64,000 nt of DNA from UBA1351 sp964627665. Lineage in GTDB: Bacteria > Bacillota > Clostridia > Lachnospirales > Vallitaleaceae. The notes below the pieces were generated by a model that was not told where the DNA came from, ran no database searches, and saw nothing but the letters and a program-made list of their open reading frames with translations. The stretch is from NCBI GenBank assembly GCA_964627665.1, contig CAZVKG010000012.1, positions 6,250 to 70,249 on the forward strand. The letters run 5' to 3'. Below, piece by piece: positions 36,032 to 43,678 of the stretch (within the stretch, counting starts at the first letter, position 1; every line of letters starts with the position of its first letter). Made by a program: the position numbers and the translations under genes.

Positions 36032-36562
36032 CTACTTTGAAGGATAATTTCTACTCTTGTATGGAATTTCTTCAACTCCATCTATGTTATTCAATTCTAA
36101 TGCTATAACAAAAAAATACCCTGATAACAAATTCATAAAATCAATGAGTTGATTGTCAACAAAATGATTGTTTTCCTTGTAGCGATATAGCAATCGCACA
36201 AGACCTTTTGCTTCAGCACGTAAAACATGAGCTAAAGATGCTCTTTTTGAACCACAGGGTAATACAAATTGTTCACAACGTCCTTTCGTTTCCTCATTCC
36301 AATAATCAACACGCTTTTTCAACCAAATCACTTCATCTTCTGTTAAGGTTAGCTTGGTACGCAAGGTCGGATTGCTATGATAAATAAGTTCTTCGACTTT
36401 AAGTAGTTCATCTCTAAGTTCAGGCTCATCACATTCTGCGATTAACATTCCTATCATACTTGCAACTTTATCTGTATAAATTTCAAAATCGCAACGTAAA
36501 TCTTCTGATGCATCCGATAAAAATGGATAGGCTTCGTAAGGACTTTTATAAATAATACTCAT
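36032..36562 (-). CDS. Cobalamin adenosyltransferase-like protein (PduO/EutT family)
   Basis: About 176 residues, predicted helical. FVLPCGSKRASLAHVLRAEA followed by KGLVRLLYRYKE matches the helix pair of PduO-type ATP:corrinoid adenosyltransferases (FxLPxGS...LH..RtxxRRaER). VDNQLIDFMNLLSGYFFVIA corresponds to the following helix. The usual N-terminal phosphate-binding segment (TKxGDxG) is missing, so the protein is an atypical, possibly EutT-like member. It would attach the 5'-deoxyadenosyl group to cob(I)yrinate. The ATG at 36562 follows GAGGTGG; the open frame extends further upstream into the ATPase gene. Confidence 0.65.
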   Translation of the reverse strand: MSIIYKSPYEAYPFLSDASEDLRCDFEIYTDKVASMIGMLIAECDEPELRDELLKVEELIYHSNPTLRTKLTLTEDEVIWLKKRVDYWNEETKGRCEQFVLPCGSKRASLAHVLRAEAKGLVRLLYRYKENNHFVDNQLIDFMNLLSGYFFVIALELNNIDGVEEIPYKSRNYPSK

Positions 36563-36578
36563 GATTCCACCTCTTCTT

Positions 36579-37349
36579 CTATTTACTAAATTTTTTCCAT
36601 CGTTCATAGGATTCAATCATGTATCCTACAATATCAATGTCATATATATCTTTTAAAAATTCAGAAGTAATTAAATGCTCGCTATGTCCAATTCCTTTAA
36701 CATGGCCTTCTTTCATAAACAACAAGTTATCCGAGAGTTGCATAGCTAGATTAATATCATGAAAAACACCAATCACTTGATGTCCGTCTTTTTTGGACCA
36801 TTCTTTCAGGTAATTAACCAATCCGACTTGATGTTTCATGTCTAAGTGATTGGTCGGCTCATCCAGTAGGATCAAACGGGGTTCTTGAACTAGGGTATGC
36901 GCCAAAAAAACACGTTGCAGTTGCCCTCCCGAAAGGCAATCGATCATTTGATCTTTAATGGACGTTAATTCCACTTCTTTCATACATTGTTCAACAATGG
37001 CATAATCTTTTTCCCCCGGCTTCTTAAACATGGATTTCTTAATATGTTGATAACGTCCCATCATGATTGTATCATACACGGAATATGGGAAATTCACTCT
37101 TGAAATCTGACTCATCACTGCAACACGCTTAGCAATATCTTTTCTGCGCATATCATGAATCGATTGGCTATCTAATTCAAGCGTTCCCTTCGATGGAATG
37201 AGTTTTGCTATTGCTCTTAAAAGTGTTGTCTTTCCACAACTATTCGGACCTAAAATACACAAGCTTTGTCCTTCCGAAAGGTCAAGACTAATATCGTGAA
37301 TAACATCTATTCCATTGTAACCCGCACTCACATTCTCTAGTTTAAGCAT
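36579..37349 (-). CDS. btuD: Corrinoid ABC transporter ATPase (BtuD/FecE type)
   Basis: The 256-residue ATPase has Walker A ILGPNSCGKTTLLRAI, the signature LSGGQLQRVFLAHTL and Walker B LILLDEPTNHLD followed by the switch histidine in GVFHDINLAM. The GPNGxGK box has Cys in place of the usual Gly. It powers the permease encoded immediately upstream, which it overlaps by 8 bases. Placement under the cobalamin riboswitch argues for corrinoid rather than siderophore transport. Confidence 0.82.
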   Translation of the reverse strand: MLKLENVSAGYNGIDVIHDISLDLSEGQSLCILGPNSCGKTTLLRAIAKLIPSKGTLELDSQSIHDMRRKDIAKRVAVMSQISRVNFPYSVYDTIMMGRYQHIKKSMFKKPGEKDYAIVEQCMKEVELTSIKDQMIDCLSGGQLQRVFLAHTLVQEPRLILLDEPTNHLDMKHQVGLVNYLKEWSKKDGHQVIGVFHDINLAMQLSDNLLFMKEGHVKGIGHSEHLITSEFLKDIYDIDIVGYMIESYERWKKFSK

Positions 37350-38379
37350 TTTTTTTCGTCACACTCCTTCTGTTGAAATACACATAAGCAAAGAAAGGTG
37401 CACCGATCAGCGTTGTTACTGCTCCAATCGGTAATTCAGACGGGGAAATAATGGTCCGTGAAACCAAATCTGCAAGGGTCATAAAGGCACCACCAAATAG
37501 GGCTGACATCGGCACGACAATGCGATGGGATGCACCATAGATTTTCCGAACAACATGAGGGGCTATTAAATCAATAAACCCAATAATCCCTACAAAAGCC
37601 ACGGCTGTACCTGTAAGAAGAGCTGATGCTGTGATTAGTACAATTTTCATACGTCGCATGTCAATACCAACCGATATTGCTTGTTCTTCACCAAAGGTCA
37701 TAATATCAAGCTCTTGAGCGAAATACATCAAAAACAAAATTCCGGGAACAATGATAACGAATAAGACAAATACATGGCTCCATTTTATTGCAGAAAAACT
37801 TCCCATTTGCCAAAAAATAATTTGTTCCAAGTGTTCTTTTGATAATACAATCAATATCGTAAGTAATGAACTTACAAATAAAGACAAGACCATACCAATT
37901 AAAATAATTGTCTGGTTTTCCAAACTTTTATCCAGTTGCATGGCCATTGATATAGCTAGAAGGACGGTTCCAAGACCAAACAAAAATCCAATCATAGGTA
38001 GTGAAAATTTGCCTAGAAAAGGGATTGTCATACCAAAAATCACCATCAAAGCCACCCCTAGTGATGCGCCTGATGATACACCTAATGTATAGGAGGATGC
38101 TAAAGGATTTCTAAGTACTGATTGCATAACGGTTCCGGTAACGGCTAATGCGCCACCAACTAAAAAAGCTGCAATGGCTCTTGGAAGTCGAATTGTCCAA
38201 AAAATAGATGCAATATTTGCCGACAGATCTTTAGGCAGTTCAATCCCAAAAATTTTATGACCAAAGATACCTACAATATCCGAAGCTTCAATGGCAACAG
38301 TTCCAAGTCCTGCTGCCACTATTAACACCATCACACATACTATGACCGTTAACCACATTTTTATTTTTAATTGTTCCAT
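37342..38379 (-). CDS. btuC: Corrinoid ABC transporter permease (BtuC/FecCD type)
   Basis: The 345-residue protein has about ten membrane helices and the FecCD hallmarks WTIRLPRAIAAFLVGGALAV, LRNPLASSYTLGVSSGASLG and VGIIGFIDLIAPHVVRKIYG. It lies between the BtuD-like ATPase and the BtuF-like lipoprotein. Riboswitch control and the surrounding genes support corrinoid uptake, so the cell both makes and salvages cobamides. Confidence 0.83.
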   Translation of the reverse strand: MEQLKIKMWLTVIVCVMVLIVAAGLGTVAIEASDIVGIFGHKIFGIELPKDLSANIASIFWTIRLPRAIAAFLVGGALAVTGTVMQSVLRNPLASSYTLGVSSGASLGVALMVIFGMTIPFLGKFSLPMIGFLFGLGTVLLAISMAMQLDKSLENQTIILIGMVLSLFVSSLLTILIVLSKEHLEQIIFWQMGSFSAIKWSHVFVLFVIIVPGILFLMYFAQELDIMTFGEEQAISVGIDMRRMKIVLITASALLTGTAVAFVGIIGFIDLIAPHVVRKIYGASHRIVVPMSALFGGAFMTLADLVSRTIISPSELPIGAVTTLIGAPFFAYVYFNRRSVTKKNA

Positions 38380-38385
38380 GTCTCA

Positions 38386-39333
38386 TCACTTCAATTCTTC
38401 ATATTTTTCCGGATAAACTAATTTTGCCATTTCTTCAAGTGCTTCAACAATGTGATGATTGGATAAACTACTCTTCCCATTGTCTATATAATACACATCT
38501 TGATTTTGAATGGCTTTCATGTTTTCCCAACCTTCTCTTGCCAATATTTCTCCGACCGCGTCTTCAATATAATTTACACTGGTTAGTATGACATCCGGAT
38601 TTTCTGATATAGCGGCTTCTTCATTAACAGAAATCCACCCTTCCTCATTCTCAAATACATTTTTTGCTCCAATCAATTCAATCATTTCATGTAAAAAAGT
38701 ATTTTTACCAAAACTATAGATTGTCGGCAATGCTGCAATTTCAAACATGATTGTTTTTTCTTCTTCAATTGTTGAACCAATCGCTGCTATTGCATCGATG
38801 CGTTCTTGCATATCTTCATTTATTTGTTTTCCTTTTTCATGTTGGCCTAGACTGTCCGCAATGAATTGATTATCTTCCTTAACCCCTTCAATGCTGGTAC
38901 TGGAAGGAATTGTCACAACACAAACACCCAAATCAATTAATTGTTGAAAAGGATTATCGCCTTTCGCAGAGCTCATACCTGATACAAACATGATATCCGG
39001 TTCAAGAGCTGCAAGCGCTTCTAAATCCGGCGTCATCATATCAAACTGTGGCAGTTCATCAACAGCTTCAACATAATTGGGAGATTGGCTATCAACAGCA
39101 ACGAGTTTATCTAACCATCCGATTTCATCAATAACTTGTGTTATGGAAGGTGCGAAGGAAATAACCCGCTGAACATCTTCCGGTATCTCTATTGAATTGC
39201 CTGCACGGTCCATAGTCGGGCGACTGATTTTGTCAGATTCTGATTCAACAGATTCTGTCGTTGATGAACACGCCGTTAATATGAACATAAATATAAGAAC
39301 TATCATTGTATATTTTTTTATTAAATTTTTCAT
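38386..39333 (-). CDS. btuF: Corrinoid-binding lipoprotein (BtuF type)
   Basis: The 315-residue protein has a lipoprotein signal ending in FILTAC, with Cys22 as the lipid anchor. The type III periplasmic-binding pattern follows: RVISFAPSITQVIDEIGWLD, LEALAALEPDIMFV and ISENPDVILTS. This helical-backbone family binds vitamin B12, iron siderophores or heme. It is assigned to corrinoids because it sits in the cobalamin operon 6 bases ahead of the permease gene. Confidence 0.82.
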   Translation of the reverse strand: MKNLIKKYTMIVLIFMFILTACSSTTESVESESDKISRPTMDRAGNSIEIPEDVQRVISFAPSITQVIDEIGWLDKLVAVDSQSPNYVEAVDELPQFDMMTPDLEALAALEPDIMFVSGMSSAKGDNPFQQLIDLGVCVVTIPSSTSIEGVKEDNQFIADSLGQHEKGKQINEDMQERIDAIAAIGSTIEEEKTIMFEIAALPTIYSFGKNTFLHEMIELIGAKNVFENEEGWISVNEEAAISENPDVILTSVNYIEDAVGEILAREGWENMKAIQNQDVYYIDNGKSSLSNHHIVEALEEMAKLVYPEKYEELK

Positions 39334-39380
39334 AGTGTTTTCCTCTTTCTTTTGTCATTAATTCCTTGTAAACATGGAGT

Positions 39381-40154
39381 TTAGATATCTAAAAATTCGT
39401 CTTGAAATTGTTGTAAATAAAAGTTCCTGATTTCTTCAATTTCGCCTAAACCAATCGGATGACAGTTAACCAAATATCCATCTTCTTCCAAAACGGATTT
39501 CCATGATCCCTGCTTTCCCATCATATCATTCATCACGTGATCTCCTGCAACAAATAATAAGGGAATCAGTTGAACTGAATTCACCTTAATTGCTTTAAGT
39601 TTTTTAATAACTTCTTCTACGCCATCTTCAATTGTTCCGACAATCACGGGAAGCCCTTCTTGACGCGCTACCTCTTCTATAGCATCATATTGCTGATGGG
39701 CTAAATGATCTGTACCATGGCCCATTAATACATAAGTTGTGTTTTCTTCATTAAAACCATACTGCCTTTTTAGTATATGCACGACTGTTCTCATATCGTT
39801 TTCAGGAGATAATAAGGCTCTCCCAAGGGAAATCTTGACTTTAGTCTCTCTTTTACATACGTCGTCTATAGCTTCAACAATTCGATGGTATTCATGTCCA
39901 GGCAAAATATGTGTTGGTTGAAGATAAATCTCACGATAGCCCTCTTCTATCATCGCTTCGATTGCCTCTTTTGGAGAAAATACACTTTTACCTTCTCCTT
40001 CCATTTTTTTTCGCACATAACGCGATGTATATGCTTGGATCACCTTAACATGTTGATATGTCTTTTCAAACAAGTGATAAAGCGGCTCAATACTTTTATC
40101 CCGGCCGTTTGCCTTAGTTGTTCCATAACTCACAATAATAATAGCTTTTTTCAA
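39381..40154 (-). CDS. cbiK: Sirohydrochlorin cobaltochelatase
   Basis: The 257 residues follow CbiK. IVSYGTTKANGRDKSIEPL is the start, VLMGHGTDHLAHQQYDAIE carries the metal-binding His146 and PLLFVAGDHVMNDMMG the second metal-binding His206. The enzyme inserts cobalt into sirohydrochlorin, the committed step of the anaerobic route. No signal peptide is present, unlike periplasmic CbiK of Desulfovibrio. It follows cbiO by 15 bases, linking cobalt import and cobalt insertion. Confidence 0.92.
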   Translation of the reverse strand: MKKAIIIVSYGTTKANGRDKSIEPLYHLFEKTYQHVKVIQAYTSRYVRKKMEGEGKSVFSPKEAIEAMIEEGYREIYLQPTHILPGHEYHRIVEAIDDVCKRETKVKISLGRALLSPENDMRTVVHILKRQYGFNEENTTYVLMGHGTDHLAHQQYDAIEEVARQEGLPVIVGTIEDGVEEVIKKLKAIKVNSVQLIPLLFVAGDHVMNDMMGKQGSWKSVLEEDGYLVNCHPIGLGEIEEIRNFYLQQFQDEFLDI

Positions 40155-40169
40155 TTTGATATATCCTTT

Positions 40170-41009
40170 CTATATTGCTCCAATCAAGGTGTCTAAATAG
40201 CGATTCATTTCGAATATGTTTTTAGGCATCTTCTCCTCTTGTCCAATAACACCTTTCTGTCTTAACTTTTGATATATTTGATATAGTATCGGTAATGTGA
40301 TACCGGACTTTTGCATGTGTTCTGATTTTTGAAACACCTCTTCCGGCCTTCCTTCACAAAGAATTTTCCCATCTTTCATAATGATAAAATAATCGGCCCA
40401 TATCCACATACGTTCAACATCATGACTTGAAATAATGACTGTCATACCTGATTGATGTAAGGCATCTAAATGTTCCATCAATTTATCTGCATATTGGGGA
40501 TCCAATCCGGATGTGGGTTCATCAAGAACTAACACTTGAGGTTCCATTGCTAGCGCTCCTGCTAAAGCCACTCGTTGTTTCTGACCGTAACTTAATTCAT
40601 AGGATAATTTATTCTTCATCGCAAATAAATGAGTTGCTGATAAAGCTGCTTGGACACGGCTGTTCACTTCTTCTACAGGCAATCCTAAATTCATCGGTCC
40701 ATATGCCACGTCTTCATGAACAATTCCGGAAAAAATCTGTGATTCAGGATTCTGAAAAACAATACTTATGTTTTGTCTTAGTTTCTTAAGGGATTTTCTT
40801 CGATATTCAATCGGACTTTCTTGAAAATATATTTTCCCTGAACTCGGTTGAATCAGTCCATTCATCATACACATTGCCGTCGATTTTCCGGCTCCGTTCG
40901 CACCCATTAAGGCCACTTTTGCACCTTGTTTAATAGCAAACGAAATATCATCAAGCGCTTTTACACTTGAGTTTTGATAAGAATAGGATACATGTTCAAA
41001 TCGCAGCAT
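40170..41009 (-). CDS. cbiO: Cobalt ECF transporter ATPase
   Basis: About 279 residues. Walker A is MGANGAGKSTAMCMMNG, the signature is LSYGQKQRVALAGALAMEP and Walker B is VLVLDEPTSGLDP, with the switch histidine in ISSHDVERM. QNPESQIFSGIVHEDVAYGP is the Q-loop segment typical of ECF ATPases. The ATG at 41009 follows AAAGGAAATATAAT and directly abuts the cbiQ stop codon. It energises CbiMNQ for cobalt uptake. Confidence 0.92.
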   Translation of the reverse strand: MLRFEHVSYSYQNSSVKALDDISFAIKQGAKVALMGANGAGKSTAMCMMNGLIQPSSGKIYFQESPIEYRRKSLKKLRQNISIVFQNPESQIFSGIVHEDVAYGPMNLGLPVEEVNSRVQAALSATHLFAMKNKLSYELSYGQKQRVALAGALAMEPQVLVLDEPTSGLDPQYADKLMEHLDALHQSGMTVIISSHDVERMWIWADYFIIMKDGKILCEGRPEEVFQKSEHMQKSGITLPILYQIYQKLRQKGVIGQEEKMPKNIFEMNRYLDTLIGAI

Positions 41010-41010
41010 A

Positions 41011-41646
41011 TTATATTTCCTTTCCATATCCCCTAGATATCATTGATTGATATAACTCGATGCCATGTTGATATAAACGCTGAAACAATCGTGCCCCAAG
41101 ATATCCCAAGGACATATATGTTCTGCGAAGATTACTATATCCTAATCTAGATTTTTGTGCCCGATGTATATCATTGAGGATGTCATATCCAATAAAGATC
41201 ATTGGATATGACAAGCGCATAATATCGATAAGGACCTGGGGCACTTTAAACTGTTCAAATGTTTTCAATATTTGTGATAAGGGTGTCGTTGCCAAAAAAG
41301 TAACCACAACAATCATACTCATCATTGCATTAAATCCTGTACGCAATCCTAGTACTAAGCCAGGGTGAGTAAAATAAACATGTGCACCTAGTTTTAATTC
41401 AAATGCAAAGGATAAAATATTCATAAAAATAAAACCACTGGGTATCATTAAAAATTTTGCTATCTCTTTTAAATCAGTCTCTCCGATTTTTCGAAGAATT
41501 ACTAAAAGCATGAGTCCGATGAATCCGTTTAATAAACTATTTCTTCCAATGAATATAACCATCAGAAGAAAAAGCATGATGCTCATTTTGTATTTTCCAT
41601 CGATGTTCTTTAATCCGGAATGATGGGCTATTTTATCTAATCGCAT
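41011..41646 (-). CDS. cbiQ: Cobalt ECF transporter transmembrane subunit
   Basis: About 211 residues with four or five helices. MRLDKIAHHSGLKNIDGKYK is a typical CbiQ start, and RLSYPMIFIGYDILNDIHRA plus MSLGYLGARLFQRLYQH hold the ATPase-coupling helices. The ATG at 41646 has GAGG five bases upstream and overlaps cbiN by 14 bases; a longer open frame to 41748 would overlap cbiN heavily and is rejected. Confidence 0.9.
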   Translation of the reverse strand: MRLDKIAHHSGLKNIDGKYKMSIMLFLLMVIFIGRNSLLNGFIGLMLLVILRKIGETDLKEIAKFLMIPSGFIFMNILSFAFELKLGAHVYFTHPGLVLGLRTGFNAMMSMIVVVTFLATTPLSQILKTFEQFKVPQVLIDIMRLSYPMIFIGYDILNDIHRAQKSRLGYSNLRRTYMSLGYLGARLFQRLYQHGIELYQSMISRGYGKEI

Positions 41647-41914
41647 TTTTTCCTCGATAATAGCCAATAATATATGTAATAATACCGGCACCAATGGCTG
41701 CTTGCAAACTAAATAATAAGCTTTCAATTTCTCCACTTGGCGGTTCAAATATACTATTTATCCATGGTGTATACTCCGGATATTCAGACATTATTGCCTC
41801 CTCAGCCAACCCATCAGCACCTTCAAAGGCACTTCCGGATTTTAAGTATAAAGGAGCTACCACAAGTACTATCATGATCATGAGAAGAATAATTGTCGTC
41901 TTTTTATTAATCAT
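41633..41914 (-). CDS. cbiN: Cobalt transport protein CbiN
   Basis: The 93-residue protein has a helix at each end and between them the conserved loop GADGLAEEAIM, matching GxDgxAe in CbiN. CbiN activates CbiM for cobalt binding. It overlaps cbiM upstream by 4 bases and cbiQ downstream by 14. Confidence 0.92.
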   Translation of the reverse strand: MINKKTTIILLMIMIVLVVAPLYLKSGSAFEGADGLAEEAIMSEYPEYTPWINSIFEPPSGEIESLLFSLQAAIGAGIITYIIGYYRGKNAIR

Positions 41915-42660
41915 ACGGTTTCCTCCTTGAGCCCCTGTTTTCTAAAATCAAGTAATTTTTTTGGCATGTACTTTGCTATCGTATTATAGATCAACACCGT
42001 TAAAATACCTTCGGAAAATGCTAAGGGTAGCTGTGTTAGTGCAAAAATACTTAAATACTCAAGCAAGGCTCCCAAAAAACCTGACTCTAAGCTGGGCCAT
42101 GCCAATGCTAATTGAATTGCTGTAACACAATATGTTGCTAAATTGCCTAGCATCGCAGCCATAAAAATAGCAACTGCTTTTTTTCCATTCATTTTTAAGA
42201 CGAAATGATAGATGACTATTGCTACAAAAGGACCAACAATTGCCATTGAAAATGTATTTGCTCCCAGTGTAGATAAGCCTCCATGTGCTAATAAAATCGC
42301 CTGAAACAAAAGAACAATAAGGCCAATAACGCTCATTACCCAAGGGCCTACTAATATCGATCCTAACCCAACACCAGTGGGGTGCGAACAACTTCCTGTC
42401 AAAGAAGGTATTTTCAATGCCGACAGCATAAAAACATACGCAGTTGCCATCGCAATAATGACGATATTCTCTCCATTTTCTTCAATCAATTGTCTGATGT
42501 GCTTTATTCCAATGAGTAAAAAAGGCAGGCATATTACGGCCCATAATAAAGCCCATAAAGGTGATAAATAACCTTCCATAATGTGCATTGCAAAAGCCGG
42601 TTGCGGGGTTACAAGTAAAATCCATACGACTGAAAAAATAATCTTGTTAGCTTGTTTCAT
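41911..42660 (-). CDS. cbiM: Cobalt ECF transporter substrate-binding subunit CbiM
   Basis: About 249 residues. A cleavable-looking signal ends in PQPAFA, giving the mature start MHIMEGYLSPLWALLW, in which the N-terminal Met-His-Ile pattern binds Co2+. GSCSHPTGVGLGSILVGPW and LLAHGGLSTLGANTFSMAI are the other CbiM hallmarks. AGGAGG six bases before the ATG at 42660 fixes the start; an in-frame ATG inside that ribosome-binding site is too close. It is the first gene of the riboswitch-controlled cobalamin operon. Confidence 0.93.
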   Translation of the reverse strand: MKQANKIIFSVVWILLVTPQPAFAMHIMEGYLSPLWALLWAVICLPFLLIGIKHIRQLIEENGENIVIIAMATAYVFMLSALKIPSLTGSCSHPTGVGLGSILVGPWVMSVIGLIVLLFQAILLAHGGLSTLGANTFSMAIVGPFVAIVIYHFVLKMNGKKAVAIFMAAMLGNLATYCVTAIQLALAWPSLESGFLGALLEYLSIFALTQLPLAFSEGILTVLIYNTIAKYMPKKLLDFRKQGLKEETV

Positions 42661-42725
42661 TGTCATCCTCCTTGAAAATATTGACCTCAAGTGAGAAAAA
42701 TCCAACAAAATTTCCTATTATAGTG

Positions 42726-42756
42726 CATAAAAAAACTGACGCTATGAAAACGTCAG
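42726..42756 (-). terminator. Intrinsic terminator of the cobalamin riboswitch
   Basis: On the minus strand CTGACG, a nine-base loop and CGTCAG are followed by seven T residues. It lies between the aptamer and the ribosome-binding site of cbiM. This is the position expected for the expression platform that stops transcription when cobalamin is bound. Confidence 0.8.
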
Positions 42757-42794
42757 ACTTATCTCGTTAGAAAATAATGTCACGTTCTCCATCG

Positions 42795-42970
42795 CTCGTA
42801 GAGGTTTAGTGCAATCATACAGGCAAGTATTCTGACTCTGGTTCATCAGACAATGCGCCTTCCCGAATTACCAGTGGCATTTTGCATTGTCCTCCCCATT
42901 ACAGCGGCGGGACCGTAGAGGATTTTCACCTCTTTCCAGTTTAATCAATTCAAGCATCTTGAATTGAACC
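42795..42970 (-). promoter_or_regulatory. Cobalamin riboswitch
   Basis: Read on the minus strand the order of conserved blocks is GAGGTGAAAATCCTCTACGG, GGTCCCGCCGCTGTAATGGG, GCCACTG, GGGAAGGCG, GATGAACCAGAGTCAGAA and TACTTGCCTGT. This is the cobalamin-riboswitch core with the B12 box GAGTCAGAATACTTGCCTGT. A perfect local hairpin, CAATTCAAG-ATG-CTTGAATTG, sits at its 5' side. It precedes cbiM and is followed by an intrinsic terminator, so adenosylcobalamin or a related corrinoid should switch the whole operon off. The ends of the aptamer are approximate. Confidence 0.95.
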
Positions 42971-42984
42971 ATGTATTTAATGTT

Positions 42985-43013
42985 ATTCTAGCATTCATGT
43001 TAACTTACGTCAA
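42985..43013 (-). promoter_or_regulatory. Promoter of the cobalamin operon
   Basis: On the minus strand TTGACG, a 17-base spacer and TAGAAT lie just upstream of the riboswitch leader. The predicted transcript start near 42978 gives a leader of about 318 bases before cbiM. The -35 element overlaps the last codons of the methyltransferase gene. Confidence 0.75.
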
Positions 43014-43663
43014 CTAGAACTATGTTTCATCGTTACGTATCGCACATCATTCGTATATACAATCTCAAACCCAACTTCTTGGGCAATATAGGCCATTGTT
43101 TTTGTCGTAAAAAATGAGATATGGCTCCGATCACGCATATAGTGCCATCCGATAAAATGTTCTGGATCTTTGTGATGAAACAGCGTCATTACAGCTAAGA
43201 CACCACCCGGTTTAAGTAAGGACTTAAAAAGTTTAAAATACTCAATGGGATTTCTCAAATGTTCAACAACTTCTGTTGACGTGATTAAATCATATTGTTT
43301 TCCTTGATAGACGGGATTCGGCGAATAAAACTTATCATAGATATCCATAGTATAGCCATAATCACCTTCCAAGATTTGTGCTAGGACCGGAGACGGTCCA
43401 CTCCCAAAATCCAAGCCTTCTCTTCCTTCCGACGCATAATCAACAATTGCATTGTCAATAAAGGTCTTAAAATAGTCAACATATCTTGAATCTTCAATTG
43501 AATTATTATGTCCTTCATAGATTTTTAATTCTGCCTCTTTGGATATGAGGTGTTCTTGGTCTTTAAAAATATAGTCACAAGATTGGCACCAATAATAATC
43601 AGCAATTTTTGGGTGTTGAAGTAGCTGTGTTTCTCCACCACATAACAAACAACTTGAGCTCAT
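43010..43663 (-). CDS. Class I SAM-dependent methyltransferase with N-terminal zinc-ribbon-like motif
   Basis: About 217 residues. Two Cys pairs, CLLC and CQSC, about 20 residues apart at the N terminus look like a zinc ribbon. The methyltransferase core follows with DFGSGPSPVLAQIL as the SAM loop, DLITSTEVVEHLRNPIEYF and LLKPGGVLAVMT. The protein resembles Methyltransf_23-type enzymes. The substrate is not evident. It starts 15 bases after the HelD gene with AAAGGA, so it is co-transcribed with helD. The ATG at 43663 is preferred over one at 43678 because of this ribosome-binding site. Confidence 0.75.
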   Translation of the reverse strand: MSSSCLLCGGETQLLQHPKIADYYWCQSCDYIFKDQEHLISKEAELKIYEGHNNSIEDSRYVDYFKTFIDNAIVDYASEGREGLDFGSGPSPVLAQILEGDYGYTMDIYDKFYSPNPVYQGKQYDLITSTEVVEHLRNPIEYFKLFKSLLKPGGVLAVMTLFHHKDPEHFIGWHYMRDRSHISFFTTKTMAYIAQEVGFEIVYTNDVRYVTMKHSSS

Positions 43664-43678
43664 TTTTCTTCCTTTCAT

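Noticed and set aside
36579..39333. BtuFCD-like genes as a siderophore importer
   Set aside because: The family is ambiguous, but the genes lie inside the cobalamin operon behind its riboswitch, so corrinoid uptake is favoured.
42709..43009. A small gene in the 300-base gap before cbiM
   Set aside because: The stretch is fully accounted for by promoter, cobalamin riboswitch and terminator.
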